A stretch of DNA of 64,000 bases from Streptomyces sp. H27-H1 (GTDB lineage: Bacteria; Actinomycetota; Actinomycetes; Streptomycetales; Streptomycetaceae). The translations under genes were made by a program, and so were the position numbers. The DNA is taken from the NCBI RefSeq assembly GCF_026627445.1, contig NZ_JAPNLJ010000024.1, positions 1-64,000 on the forward strand. Direction: 5' to 3'. The notes under the pieces were generated by a model. It made no database searches, had not been told where the DNA came from, and saw nothing but the letters and a program-made list of their open reading frames with translations. Below are positions 24,892 to 34,070 of the stretch, in pieces (within the stretch, counting starts at the first letter, position 1; each line of letters begins with the position of its first letter).

Positions 24892-27267
24892 ATGCAACTC
24901 GCCGCGATCATCGTGTCGCTGGTCCTGACCGTGGTCGGCGTCGCGCTGCTCGCCCGAGCCGTGGCGCAGATCTACCGCTTCGTGAAGCTCGGACAGCCCG
25001 TACCGGCCGGCAGCCGTACGGACGACCCGAAATCCCGAACGCTCACCCTGGTCCGGGAGTTCCTCGGCCACAGCCGGATGAACCGCTGGGGCCTCGTCGG
25101 CTTCGCTCACTGGTTCGTCGCGATCGGCTTCCTGACGCTGCCGCCGACCCTGGTGCAGGCGTACGGGCAGCTCTTCCAGGCCGACTGGACACTGCCGATC
25201 ATCGGCGGCTTCCTGCCGTTCGAGATGTACACCGAGTTCATCGGCCTGATGACGATCGTCGGCATCGCCGTCCTGATCGTGATCCGCCTGCTGTCGCTGC
25301 CCTCGCGGGCCGGCCGCAAGTCGCGCTTCACCGGCTCCAAGGCCTGGCAGGCGTACTTCGTCGAGTACATCATCCTGACGATCGGCCTCGCGATCCTGGC
25401 GCTGCGCGGCCTCGAGGGCGCGATCCACCACGTCGACTCCTACGAGCCCGCCTACTTCGTCTCGTACCCGCTGGTGCTGGCGTTCAAGGGGCTCTCGCTC
25501 GGCGCGCTGCAGAACGCCATCTACTTCACCGGCATGATCAAGATCGGCACCTCGCTGATCTGGATGATCGTGGTGTCGCTGAACACCAACATGGGTGTGG
25601 CCTGGCACCGCTTCCTCGGCTTCCCGAACATCTGGTTCAAGCGGAACGCGGACGGCTCCACCGCCCTCGGCGCCCTGCAGCCCATGACCAGCGGCGGCAA
25701 GGTCATCGACTTCGAAGACCCGGGCGAGGACGACGTCTTCGGCGTCTCGCAGGTCGAGCAGTTCTCGTGGAAGGGCATCCTCGACTTCTCCACGTGCACG
25801 GAGTGCGGTCGCTGTCAGTCGCAGTGCCCGGCCTGGAACACGGGCAAGCCCCTCTCCCCCAAGCTCCTGATCATGTCGCTGCGCGACCACGCGCACGCCA
25901 AGGCCCCGTACCTGCTGGCCGGCGGAGGCAAGGACATGGAGGGCAACGAGAAGGCGACGCCGGAGCAGCTGAGAGACGTCCCGGCATCGGCCCTCGCGGA
26001 GGCCGAACGCCCGCTGATCGGCACGGCCGAGGAGAACGGGGTCATCGACCCCGACGTCCTGTGGTCCTGCACGAGCTGCGGTGCGTGCGTCGAGCAGTGC
26101 CCGGTGGACATCGAGCACATCGACCACATCGTCGACATGCGGCGCTACCAGGTGATGATCGAGAGCGCGTTCCCGTCCGAGGCGGGCACGATGCTCAAGA
26201 ACCTGGAGAAGAAGGGCAACCCCTGGGGCCTCGCGAAGAAGCAGCGCGTCGAGTGGACCAAGGAGGTGGACTTCGAGGTCCCGATCATCGGCAAGGACGC
26301 GGAGGACCTCTCCGAGTTCGACTACCTCTACTGGGTCGGCTGCGCCGGCGCGCTGGAGGACCGGGCGAAGAAGACCACGAAGGCCTTCGCGGAGCTGCTG
26401 AACATCGCGGGCGTCAAGTTCGCGATCATGGGCGGCGACGAGAAGTGCACGGGTGACTCCCCGCGCCGCCTGGGCAACGAGCCGCTGTTCCAGCAGCTCG
26501 CGCAGGAGAACGTCGCGATGCTGAACATGGCATTCGGCGAAGACGACGAGGACGAGTCGACGCGCAAGCCGAAGACGGCGAAGCGGATCGTCTCCACCTG
26601 CCCGCACTGCTTCAACACCATCGCGAACGAGTACCCGCAGCTGGGCGGCGACTACGAGGTCATCCACCACACGCAGCTGCTCCAGCACCTGATCGACGAG
26701 GGCCGCCTCACGCCGGTGACCCCGGTCGACGGGCTGATCACGTACCACGACCCCTGCTACCTGGGCCGGCACAACAAGGTCTACACGCCGCCGCGCGAGA
26801 TCATGTCGGCCGTACCGGGCCTGCGGCAGCAGGAGATGCACCGCCACAAGGAGCGGGGCTTCTGCTGTGGCGCCGGTGGCGCGCGGATGTGGATGGAGGA
26901 GCGGATCGGCAAGCGCATCAACAACGAGCGCGTCGACGAAGCCCTGTCCCTGAACCCGGACATCGTCTCCACCGCGTGCCCCTTCTGCCTCGTCATGCTC
27001 ACCGACTCGGTGAACGGCAAGAAGAACGACGGCCAGGCGAAGGAACACGTCACGGTGGTCGACGTGGCGCAGCTGCTGCTGGAATCGGTGAAGACCGTGG
27101 AACCCGTGGAGCCCGTGGTGGTGGACGAGGAGGAGCCGGTGGCCGAGACGGCTGCCGCGCCGGCTGCCGAGGCCGCTGCCCCGGCCGCTGCCACTCCGAC
27201 CGAGGCTGCTGCTCCGACCGAGGCCGAGGTCCCGGCGGAGCCGGAGACCGACGCCGAGGCGAAGTAG
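24892..27267 (+). CDS. Membrane Fe-S oxidoreductase (heterodisulfide-reductase-like fusion)
   Basis: The 791-aa protein has about six N-terminal transmembrane helices (NarI-like, residues 1-230) followed by two 4Fe-4S motifs, CTECGRCQSQCP near residue 302 and CTSCGACVEQCP near 393. It then has two CCG-type cysteine-rich domains (CPHCFNTIANEYP, YHDPCYLGRHN, RGFCCGAGGARMW, STACPFCLVML). The C-terminus is Pro/Ala/Glu repeats. It is a membrane-bound HdrD/LutA-type redox protein, probably quinone-linked. The start is set by GAGGAG upstream. The electron donor is unknown. Confidence 0.88.
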   Translation: MQLAAIIVSLVLTVVGVALLARAVAQIYRFVKLGQPVPAGSRTDDPKSRTLTLVREFLGHSRMNRWGLVGFAHWFVAIGFLTLPPTLVQAYGQLFQADWTLPIIGGFLPFEMYTEFIGLMTIVGIAVLIVIRLLSLPSRAGRKSRFTGSKAWQAYFVEYIILTIGLAILALRGLEGAIHHVDSYEPAYFVSYPLVLAFKGLSLGALQNAIYFTGMIKIGTSLIWMIVVSLNTNMGVAWHRFLGFPNIWFKRNADGSTALGALQPMTSGGKVIDFEDPGEDDVFGVSQVEQFSWKGILDFSTCTECGRCQSQCPAWNTGKPLSPKLLIMSLRDHAHAKAPYLLAGGGKDMEGNEKATPEQLRDVPASALAEAERPLIGTAEENGVIDPDVLWSCTSCGACVEQCPVDIEHIDHIVDMRRYQVMIESAFPSEAGTMLKNLEKKGNPWGLAKKQRVEWTKEVDFEVPIIGKDAEDLSEFDYLYWVGCAGALEDRAKKTTKAFAELLNIAGVKFAIMGGDEKCTGDSPRRLGNEPLFQQLAQENVAMLNMAFGEDDEDESTRKPKTAKRIVSTCPHCFNTIANEYPQLGGDYEVIHHTQLLQHLIDEGRLTPVTPVDGLITYHDPCYLGRHNKVYTPPREIMSAVPGLRQQEMHRHKERGFCCGAGGARMWMEERIGKRINNERVDEALSLNPDIVSTACPFCLVMLTDSVNGKKNDGQAKEHVTVVDVAQLLLESVKTVEPVEPVVVDEEEPVAETAAAPAAEAAAPAAATPTEAAAPTEAEVPAEPETDAEAK

Positions 27268-27286
27268 CCCGCGCGGTCGGAACGCC

Positions 27287-27322
27287 GGAACGGCCCGCCC
27301 CCTTCAAGGGGCGGGCCGTTCC
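27287..27322. terminator. Bidirectional terminator
   Basis: A stem of about 17 bp with one bulge (27287-27304, 27306-27322) separates convergent genes. Confidence 0.8.
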
Positions 27323-27342
27323 GCTGTACGGAGCCGGGCCGG

Positions 27343-28410
27343 TCAGGACCGGCCGCTCCCGGCACGGTTGCGGCGCAGCATCGCGAAGCCGAGGCCGGCC
27401 GCACCCACGGCGGCCATGCCCCCGCCCGCGGCCAGCAGCAGCGGAGTCTGCCCGTCGGCCTCCGCCGACACCGGGGTAACGCCCTCGGCGCCCGCCTTCA
27501 CGCCGCCCTTCGGCACGACCCGCTCGGCCGGCTTCTTCTCGGCCGGCTTCGTCACTGCCGTCTTCTTCTCGGCCGGCTTCGCGTCCTTCGGGCCGCCCTT
27601 GGCGACCTCGTACTTCTCGATCAGCTTGCCGCTGGTGAACTCGTACACCCAGCTGTTCCCGCCGCTCCTGCCGTCGATGACGACGAACTTCACGCGCTTG
27701 CCGTCCTGGACGAGCTTGTACGTCCAGCCGTCGTTCATCGCGCTCGGGTGCTTCAGGTCGATCGTCCCGAGGAGGTTCCCGTCCGACATCAAGATGTCGG
27801 CGCGCTTGCCGTTCGGGCCGTCGATCAGCTTCGCGGTCCATCCGTCGGGCATCGCGACCCGCACGAAGGTCTCCTTCTCCACCACGGGCTTAGGCTCGGG
27901 CTTCGGCTCGGGCTTCGTCTCGTCGACCGGCTTGGACGTGCCCTCGACCCACGAGGTGACGGTGCCGTTCGGCTGGAGGACCACGTACATTCCGTTGTTC
28001 TGACCGCGGGCCGGCCTGCCGTCCTTGCTGACCAGGGTGTCCAGCTTGACGTCGCCGGAGAAGATGTCGGCCTCGAAGTGGCCGTCGCCGAACTTGTAGA
28101 CCTTGGCGACCGATCCGTCGGCCAGCTTCACGGTCGTGACGTAGGCCCGGACCGAAGGCTGCACGGGCGGGGTCGCGGGCGGGGTGGTCGGCGGAGTGGT
28201 CGGCGGGACGGTGGGGTCCACCTGCGGCTCCTGCGGATCCACGGAGGGCTGCGGGTCCACGGAGGGCTGCTCGACGCCGGGCAGGACCTGCGGCTCCGGA
28301 ACCACCGGGGAATCCGCGAAGGCGGACCCCACCGGAAGGGCGAGGACGGCGGCCGCACCGGCCACGACGGCGGCGGTACGGAGGGTGGTGCGTCGGTGCG
28401 GGCTGCGCAT
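27343..28410 (-). CDS. Secreted cell-surface protein, repeat-rich, C-terminal anchor
   Basis: The 355-aa protein has a signal peptide (RTAAVVAGAAAVLALPVGSAFA) and a Pro-rich segment with PQPSVDPQEPQVDPT-type repeats. Two related domains follow, about 60 residues each, with VKLADGSVAKVYKFGDGHFEADIF and MPDGWTAKLIDGPNGKRADIL, then a Lys/Pro linker and a membrane helix near the C-terminus (LLLAAGGGMAAVGAAGLGFAML) ending RRNRAGSGRS. It lacks LPxTG, so the anchor resembles a tail without sortase signal. Function is unknown. Confidence 0.7.
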   Translation of the reverse strand: MRSPHRRTTLRTAAVVAGAAAVLALPVGSAFADSPVVPEPQVLPGVEQPSVDPQPSVDPQEPQVDPTVPPTTPPTTPPATPPVQPSVRAYVTTVKLADGSVAKVYKFGDGHFEADIFSGDVKLDTLVSKDGRPARGQNNGMYVVLQPNGTVTSWVEGTSKPVDETKPEPKPEPKPVVEKETFVRVAMPDGWTAKLIDGPNGKRADILMSDGNLLGTIDLKHPSAMNDGWTYKLVQDGKRVKFVVIDGRSGGNSWVYEFTSGKLIEKYEVAKGGPKDAKPAEKKTAVTKPAEKKPAERVVPKGGVKAGAEGVTPVSAEADGQTPLLLAAGGGMAAVGAAGLGFAMLRRNRAGSGRS

Positions 28411-28677
28411 GGCGGGGGCTCTTCTCGTGCTCGTTCGTACTTCGTGGCGGTGGCGACGTCTACGAAGCTACGGACCCGGTATGTCCGTATTCCATCGGAG
28501 ATGTAACGGGAACCGGCAGACTGCCGCGCAGCCACGTAAACCACCCCGAGAAGGCCCCCGGGCACCCCGTAGACGCCCCCGGGATACCCCCTAGGGGATG
28601 TCACAGCTCAGCCGCAAAGGGGACTTCTTCGTCCGGCCCGGTCCTGCGGCCCCTCGGGAGCGGGTACTTTCGATCAC

Positions 28678-29586
28678 GTGGCTGGATTCAGGATCGGACG
28701 CGGCCGGGACAACAACCGCACCCCGCAACAACCTCCGCGGCAGCAGCCGTACGGTCAGCAGCAGGCGCCCCAGGGCCCCGCGCCGTACGGCCAGCAGCCC
28801 TACCCACCCCAGCAGTGGCCGCAGCAAGCCGCTCCCGGGGGCCATGGCGAGCCCGAGTACTTCGACCCGCACGGCGGCAACGCCGGGCAGGGCCAGGGGT
28901 ACGGCCAGGGCCCCGGCCAGGGATCGGGCGGCCCGAGCGACTCCCCGGGGTACACCCAGGCCTTCGCCATCGGCGAGGACCCGTACCCGTACAACCAGGG
29001 CGGGACCTACCAGGCGGGCGCTGCCCAGGCGGCCGCTCCCAGCGGCCCTCGGCTGCCGTGGAAGGAACTGCTCCGCGGCATCGTGACCCGCCCGGGCGCG
29101 ACGTTCCTGCAGATGCGCGACTACGCCGTCTGGGGGCCGGCGCTGATCGTGACCTTCCTCTACGGACTGCTCGCGGTCTTCGGCCTCGACGACACCCGCG
29201 AGGACGTCATCAAGGCCACCCTCTCCAAGGCCGTCCCGATCGTGCTCTCGGCGGGCGTGGCCTTCGTGATCTGCGGCCTGGTCCTCGGCGCCGTCACCCA
29301 CACGCTGGCCCGCCAGCTGGGCGGCGACGGTTCGTGGCAGCCGACGGTGGGCCTGTCGATGCTGGTCATGAGCCTGACGGACGTACCGCGGCTGCTGTTC
29401 GCCCTGTTCCTGAGCGGCGACAACATGCTCGTCCAGGTGCTGGGCTGGGTCACCTGGGTGGCGGCCGGCGCGCTCTTCACCTCACTGATCAGCAAGTCGC
29501 ACGACCTGCCGTGGCCGAAGGCCCTGGGCGCGGCGTCCATCCAGCTGGTCGCCCTGCTGTCGATCATCAAGCTGGGCACGATCTAG
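28678..29586 (+). CDS. Yip1 family membrane protein
   Basis: A 302-aa protein starting at GTG. The first ~115 residues are disordered Gln/Pro/Gly/Tyr repeats (PYGQQQ, QGPGQG type). The C-terminal part has five transmembrane helices of the Yip1/DUF1282 type (FLYGLLAVFGLDDTREDV, VIVTFLY, ASIQLVALLSIIKLGTI). No enzymatic residues are visible. It is probably an envelope protein with an intracellular low-complexity tail. It stands alone between bidirectional terminators. Confidence 0.75.
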   Translation: MAGFRIGRGRDNNRTPQQPPRQQPYGQQQAPQGPAPYGQQPYPPQQWPQQAAPGGHGEPEYFDPHGGNAGQGQGYGQGPGQGSGGPSDSPGYTQAFAIGEDPYPYNQGGTYQAGAAQAAAPSGPRLPWKELLRGIVTRPGATFLQMRDYAVWGPALIVTFLYGLLAVFGLDDTREDVIKATLSKAVPIVLSAGVAFVICGLVLGAVTHTLARQLGGDGSWQPTVGLSMLVMSLTDVPRLLFALFLSGDNMLVQVLGWVTWVAAGALFTSLISKSHDLPWPKALGAASIQLVALLSIIKLGTI

Positions 29587-29602
29587 TACGCCCGCGGACA
29601 CA

Positions 29603-29644
29603 CGAGGGGCCCGCCGCACGGCACACCGTGCGACGGGCCCCTCG
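29603..29644. terminator. Bidirectional terminator
   Basis: An 11-bp outer stem (29603-29613 with 29634-29644) plus an inner GCACGG/CCGTGC stem lies between convergent genes. Confidence 0.75.
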
Positions 29645-29678
29645 TCACGACCACAACCACCTGACCTGTGCCGCAGGC

Positions 29679-30179
29679 TCAGGCGTCGAGCACCTGTCCC
29701 TCGCGCTTCACGACGGGCGGTTCGACCGACCAGGGGAAGTTGACCCACTCGTCGGTCTTCTTCCACACGTACTCGCACTTCACGAGCGAGTGGGACTTCT
29801 CGTAGATCACGGCGGACCGGACCTCGGCGACGTGCCCGAGGCAGAAGTCGTGCACCAGCTTGAGCGTCTTGCCCGTATCGGCGACGTCGTCCGCGATCAG
29901 CACCTTCTTGTCGGTGAAGTCGATCGCCTCGGGCACGGGCGCCAGCATGACCGGCATCTCCAGGGTGGTCCCCACCCCGGTGTAGAACTCCACGTTCACC
30001 AGGTGGATGTTCTTGCAGTCCAGCGCGTACGCCAGACCGCCCGCGACGAAGACGCCGCCCCGGGCGATGCTGAGGATGATGTCGGGCTCGTAGCCGTCGT
30101 CGGCGATGGTCTGCGCAAGCTCGCGCACGGCCCGGCCGAAACCCTCGTAGTCGAGGTTCTCGCGCAATCCGTCACTCAT
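29679..30179 (-). CDS. Phosphoribosyltransferase (xanthine/hypoxanthine type)
   Basis: The 166-aa type I PRTase has the PRPP motif KVLIADDVADTGKTLKLVHD (read in parts) and the N-terminal PDIILSIARGGVFVAGGLAY, matching the small Gpt-like family. Substrate is uncertain (xanthine, guanine or hypoxanthine). The ATG of this gene overlaps the dcd stop (ATGA), so the two are coupled. Together they form a nucleotide salvage pair. Confidence 0.85.
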   Translation of the reverse strand: MSDGLRENLDYEGFGRAVRELAQTIADDGYEPDIILSIARGGVFVAGGLAYALDCKNIHLVNVEFYTGVGTTLEMPVMLAPVPEAIDFTDKKVLIADDVADTGKTLKLVHDFCLGHVAEVRSAVIYEKSHSLVKCEYVWKKTDEWVNFPWSVEPPVVKREGQVLDA

Positions 30180-30763
30180 GCCTCGTGCCTCACCTGGGTT
30201 CGGTGGAAGTTCTGGAAGGACCGCGACGCCGTCGGGCCGCGCTGGCCCTGATACCTCGATTCGTACCGCTCGCTCCCGTACGGGAACTCCGCGGGCGAGC
30301 TGAGCCGGAACAGACACAGCTGCCCGATCTTCATACCCGGCCAGAGCTTGATCGGCAGCGTGGCGAGGTTCGACAGCTCGAGGGTCACGTGCCCGGAGAA
30401 CCCGGGATCGATGAAACCGGCGGTCGAATGCGTCACCAGGCCGAGGCGGCCCAGACTGGACTTCCCCTCCAGTCTGGAGGCGATGTCGTCGGGCAGCGAG
30501 ATGACCTCGTAGGTCGAGGCGAGCACGAACTCGCCCGGGTGGAGGATGAACGCCTCGTCCCCGTCCGGCTCGACCATTCGGGTCAGATCCGACTGCTCGG
30601 TGGCGGGGTCGATGTGGGCGTAACGGTGATTCTCGAAGACCCGGAAGAACCGGTCGAGACGTACATCGATGCTGGAGGGCTGCACCATCGACTCGTCGAA
30701 GGGGTCGATGCGAACCCGTCCGCTGTCGATCTCGGCCCGGATGTCTTTATCAGAGAGAAGCAC
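30176..30763 (-). CDS. dcd: dCTP deaminase
   Basis: The 195-aa enzyme converts dCTP to dUTP. Motifs include MVQPSSIDVRLDRFF, LEGKSSLGRLGLVTHSTAGFIDPGF (read in parts; catalytic Glu and the substrate loop) and YQGQRGPTASR near the C-terminus. It starts at GTG, giving LLSDKDIRAEIDSGR. Upstream codons to 30799 are unlikely. Slightly longer than usual (191), with an extra RHEA tail that results from overlap with the PRTase gene. Confidence 0.95.
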   Translation of the reverse strand: MLLSDKDIRAEIDSGRVRIDPFDESMVQPSSIDVRLDRFFRVFENHRYAHIDPATEQSDLTRMVEPDGDEAFILHPGEFVLASTYEVISLPDDIASRLEGKSSLGRLGLVTHSTAGFIDPGFSGHVTLELSNLATLPIKLWPGMKIGQLCLFRLSSPAEFPYGSERYESRYQGQRGPTASRSFQNFHRTQVRHEA

Positions 30764-30834
30764 GTCCCGAGGATACGCAGAGCGCGCGGGCCGCCCCAAT
30801 CGAGGCAGACGCCCGCGCGCCGGTCACCACGCCA

Positions 30835-31002
30835 CTAATGCTTCGCCGCTGCCCCCACGGGCACGGCATGCCGCAACCGCGCACACCGCGGACACCGCAG
30901 CAGCCGGCCCGGCCCGATCCGGCCGGCACCGAGGTGCTGCAGCGGAAACGAAGCGGTGCTGAATACGTGCCCTTCGGCACAACGGACGACGGTGTGCTCC
31001 AT
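30835..31002 (-). CDS. Small CxxC zinc-ribbon-like protein
   Basis: The 55-aa product begins MEHTVVRCAEGHVFSTASFP and later has RLLRCPRCARLRHAVPV. A CxxGH plus CPRC arrangement would bind one zinc. Proteins of this kind are widespread in Streptomyces and unassigned. The start has GGGACTCG upstream. It is the last core gene before the tRNA-Gly. Confidence 0.65.
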   Translation of the reverse strand: MEHTVVRCAEGHVFSTASFPLQHLGAGRIGPGRLLRCPRCARLRHAVPVGAAAKH

Positions 31003-31227
31003 CGAGTCCCTTTCCCCAACCAACCGTACTGCGATGAATCGCCACATTAGGGGATGAACAAGACCCCCTCCAGCCGCCGCTCCGCACGCACACGCTACGC
31101 CCCCAACTCCCGCCCCCACGACCCTCCGTGCACCCCACACACACCACGACCCCCGGGGTGAATTCACCGGGGGTCGATCATGGGGTAGGGTGAGAAACGA
31201 TAGAGCTCCGGGCAACCGGGCTGCTAT

Positions 31228-31298
31228 GCGGATGTAGTTTAATGGTAGAACATGAGCTTCCCAAGCTTATAGCGCGGGTTCGATTCCCGTCATCCGCT
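31228..31298 (+). tRNA. tRNA-Gly (anticodon CCC)
   Basis: 71 nt with an intact acceptor stem (GCGGATG with CATCCGC plus a T discriminator), D-arm, anticodon stem TGAGC/GCTTA and loop TTCCCAA (anticodon CCC), T-arm with GGTTCGATTCC, and no encoded CCA. It is the only complete tRNA in the window. Its 3' part is the attachment site duplicated at 40469, 45144 and 46300. A 13-bp terminator stem follows at 31306-31334. Confidence 0.95.
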
Positions 31299-31319
31299 CT
31301 TGCAAGAAGGCCCAGGTCA
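31258..31319 (+). repeat. att copy 1 (3' end of the tRNA-Gly)
   Basis: 62 bp from TTCCC in the anticodon loop through the terminator arm. These bases recur exactly at 40469-40530 and 46300-46361, and 44 of them at 45144-45187. This copy reconstitutes the functional tRNA, so it is the attL-like end. Confidence 0.9.
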
Positions 31320-31334
31320 GCGACCTGGGCCTTC
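31306..31334 (+). terminator. tRNA-Gly terminator
   Basis: A 13-bp perfect stem (31306-31318 with 31322-31334) with an AGC loop and a short T-rich tail. A homologous hairpin follows each downstream att copy. Confidence 0.8.
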
Positions 31335-31486
31335 TTCGTTGTCTAGACCTCTATGGCCCTACGGTGCCCTCCGCGTGCCCCAACTCGCGTAAATGCCCTA
31401 GCCGGAGGAGCCCGGCGCACCATCCGCGCCACCTCGGCGCCGCGCACCTCAAGAAGACCGCGGGCTGACGACACCGCGCGACCGGG
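31335..31486. other. Island 1 left arm, no gene
   Basis: A non-coding arm with no feature of its own. It is similar to the stretch after att copy 2 (40550-40660): the pairs GTCTAGACCT, CCCAACTCGCG and CCACCATCCGC-type words recur in order. It marks where a larger segment was duplicated along with the att core. Confidence 0.6.
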
Positions 31487-32524
31487 TTATGTATGAAGGG
31501 TGGCCTCGCCGGTGATCCGGATACCGGTGTCTTCGCCCGGACGGACGGTGAGTGGGCCCGCGACGCGGACGTCGATCGGGGTGTCCAGGCCGTCGACGGC
31601 GACGGTGACCATGGTGTCGTGGCCGTAGAAGCACACGTTGGTCACGGTGCCGCGGGCCGCGGACGTCTCGCTCAGGTGCAGCTGCTCGGGGCGCAGCAGG
31701 ACCGTCCCCGTGCGGTGGCCCGCCGTCGGGGTGGCCAGCGGTACGGAACCCAGTGCGGTGCTCGCCGTGCCGTGCTCGGCGGTGGCCGGGAGCAGGACGG
31801 CGTCGCCGACGAAGGCGGCGACCCAGGGGTCGGCGGGGCGGCGGTACAGCTCCTGCGGGGTGTCGCACTGGGCGACCCGGCCTTCACGTACGACGGCGAC
31901 GACGTCCGCGGTGGAGAGTGCCTCCTGCTGGTCGTGGGTGACCAGGACAGCGGTGGCGCCCGTGGCCTGGAGGGCGGCCCGGACGTCGGCCCGCACCCCG
32001 GTCCGCAGGGCACTGTCCAGCGCGTTGAACGGCTCGTCGAGCAGGACCAGTTGGGGGCTCGGGGCGAGGGCGCGGGCCAGGGCGATGCGCTGCTGCTGGC
32101 CGCCGGACAGCTCGTGGGGCATCCGGTCGCCATAGCCCGCCAGTCCGACCAGCTCCAGCATCTCCTCGGTACGGCGGCGGCGGTCGGCCCGGTCGAGGGA
32201 GGTCAGGCCGAAGGCCACGTTGCGGGCCACGCTCAAGTGGGGGAAGAGCGCGCCCTCCTGGGGGACGATGCCGATCTGCCGGTGTTCCGGCGGCAGGTGC
32301 ACGCCCGGCCCGGTCAGCACGCGTCCGCCGACCGAGACCGTGCCCGCGTCGGCGCGCAGGAAGCCGGCGATGATGCGGAGCATGGTCGTCTTGCCGCAGC
32401 CGGAGGGGCCGAGTACCGCGGCCAGGGCGCCGGCCGGCACCGTGAGGTCGAGGCCGTCGAGGACGGGTGGGGCGTCGGGGCCGCCGTAGGACTTGGTCAG
32501 GCCTTCGATGTGCAGCCCGGTCAT
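31487..32524 (-). CDS. Iron(III) ABC transporter ATP-binding protein (FbpC-like)
   Basis: The 345-aa ATPase has Walker A GPSGCGKTTMLRIIAG, LSGGQQQRIALARALAPSP signature, Walker B LVLLDEPFNALDS and an H-loop VTHDQQEALS. It has a C-terminal TOBE-like regulatory domain (residues 240-345, LRPEQLHLSET). Its ATG overlaps the permease stop (ATGA). It energises the permease to import ferric iron or Fe-siderophore delivered by the lipoprotein. Confidence 0.9.
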   Translation of the reverse strand: MTGLHIEGLTKSYGGPDAPPVLDGLDLTVPAGALAAVLGPSGCGKTTMLRIIAGFLRADAGTVSVGGRVLTGPGVHLPPEHRQIGIVPQEGALFPHLSVARNVAFGLTSLDRADRRRRTEEMLELVGLAGYGDRMPHELSGGQQQRIALARALAPSPQLVLLDEPFNALDSALRTGVRADVRAALQATGATAVLVTHDQQEALSTADVVAVVREGRVAQCDTPQELYRRPADPWVAAFVGDAVLLPATAEHGTASTALGSVPLATPTAGHRTGTVLLRPEQLHLSETSAARGTVTNVCFYGHDTMVTVAVDGLDTPIDVRVAGPLTVRPGEDTGIRITGEATLHT

Positions 32525-34068
32525 GTGCGGTGCCTCCCGAGGAGGTAGGAGGGGATGGCCGCGAGCAGGATCAGCGCGGCGGCGTACGGGGCCGCAGCCG
32601 CGAAGGATCCACTGCCGGTCTCCGTCCACAGCCGGGTGGCCAGGGTGTCCATGCCGGTCGGGCGCAGCAGCAGGGTGGCGGGCAGTTCCTTCATGCAGAC
32701 CACGAAGGTCAGCGCGGCTCCCGCCGCGACCCCGGGGGCGGCGAGCGGCACGGTGATCTCGCGCAGCACCCTCCAGGGGCCGCGGCCCAGCGACCGGGCG
32801 ACGTCCTCCAGCGCGGGCGGGGCCTGGAGGACGGCGGCGCGGGTGGCGGCGACCGCGACGGGCAGGAACAGTACGGCGTACGCGCAGACCAGCAGCGGGA
32901 GTTCCTGGTAGAGCGGGCGGGCGTAGCGCACCGCGAAGAAGACGAGGGAGAGCGCGACGGTGATGCCGGGCAGCGCGTGCCCGGCGTACGCGGCCTGCTC
33001 CAGCAGGTGCGCGGTGCGGCCCCGGTAGCGGGCGGCGATCACCCCCACGGGCAGCGCGAGCACGGTGGTGAGCGCGGCGCCCGCGGCGGCGACGCCGAGC
33101 GTGGCCCAGGCGGTCTCGGCGAGCCCGGCCGGATCCCAGGTGGCGGAGGAGCCAACGGCCAGCCAGTAGCCGAGGGTGGCGAGCGGGAAGCCGACGGCTG
33201 CGGCAGTGACCAGCCCGCACCAGCCCAGCGCGGGAAGCCGCCACCGGCCCAGCGGGGCGGGGACGGCCGGGCGGGCGGTCCCGGTACCGGTGCGGGCGTA
33301 CCCGGCGCGGCCCCGCGTACGGGACTCCACGGCGACCAGGGCCACGGTCAGCAGCACCAGGACGACGCTGAGCGCGGCGGCCGGGGTGCGGTCGAAGCTG
33401 GCGCGGTAGGAGGTGTAGATGCCGCGGGTGAAGGTGTCGTACCGCATCAGCGAGACGGCGCCGAAGTCGGAGAACACGTACAGCGCGACCAGCACCGCGC
33501 CGCCCACGGCGGCCGGACGCAGCTGAGGAAGGGTGACGCGCCGGAAGGTGCGCACCGGGCCGAGGCCGAGCGAGCGCGCGGCCTCCTCCTGGGCGGGGTC
33601 CGTCCCGCGCAGGGCGGCGGCGACCGGGAGGTAGACGTACGGGAAGCTCACCAGGGTCAGGGACAGCGCGGCCCCGGTGAACCCGGCCAGTTCGGGGAAG
33701 GCCGACAGCCAGGAGAAGGCGGCGACGTAGCTGGGCACGGCCAGCGGCAGGGTCGCCAGGACGGACCAGCCGCGCGCCCACGGCAGTGCGGTACGGGCGG
33801 TCAGCCAGGCCAGGGAGACCCCGAGGACCAGGCTGGCCGCCACGACGACGGCGGCGAGGCCGACGCTGCGGGCGAGCAGCAGGCCGCTCTGATCCGTGGT
33901 GACGATGGACCAGGCGTATCCGGGACCGCGTTCGAGCGACCGGAGGGCGAGGTAGCCGAGCGGCAGCACGGCGAAGACCGCTGCTACCGCGGCCGGGACG
34001 ACCAGCGCCCACGGGGGCCTGCGCACGGTGGACCGGCGCGGTGTGGTCTTGACGGTGACGGCCGGCAC
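32521..34068 (-). CDS. Iron ABC transporter permease (FbpB-like, two fused halves)
   Basis: The 515-aa polytopic protein starts at a GTG 2 nt after the stop of the binding-protein gene. Two permease halves are visible, each with the EAA-type loop (DPAQEEAARSLGLGPVRTFR and LEDVARSLGRGPWRVLRE), and about twelve transmembrane helices. This two-in-one arrangement is normal for FbpB. It forms the membrane channel with two copies of the ATPase. Confidence 0.9.
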   Translation of the reverse strand: MPAVTVKTTPRRSTVRRPPWALVVPAAVAAVFAVLPLGYLALRSLERGPGYAWSIVTTDQSGLLLARSVGLAAVVVAASLVLGVSLAWLTARTALPWARGWSVLATLPLAVPSYVAAFSWLSAFPELAGFTGAALSLTLVSFPYVYLPVAAALRGTDPAQEEAARSLGLGPVRTFRRVTLPQLRPAAVGGAVLVALYVFSDFGAVSLMRYDTFTRGIYTSYRASFDRTPAAALSVVLVLLTVALVAVESRTRGRAGYARTGTGTARPAVPAPLGRWRLPALGWCGLVTAAAVGFPLATLGYWLAVGSSATWDPAGLAETAWATLGVAAAGAALTTVLALPVGVIAARYRGRTAHLLEQAAYAGHALPGITVALSLVFFAVRYARPLYQELPLLVCAYAVLFLPVAVAATRAAVLQAPPALEDVARSLGRGPWRVLREITVPLAAPGVAAGAALTFVVCMKELPATLLLRPTGMDTLATRLWTETGSGSFAAAAPYAAALILLAAIPSYLLGRHRT

Positions 34069-34070
34069 GG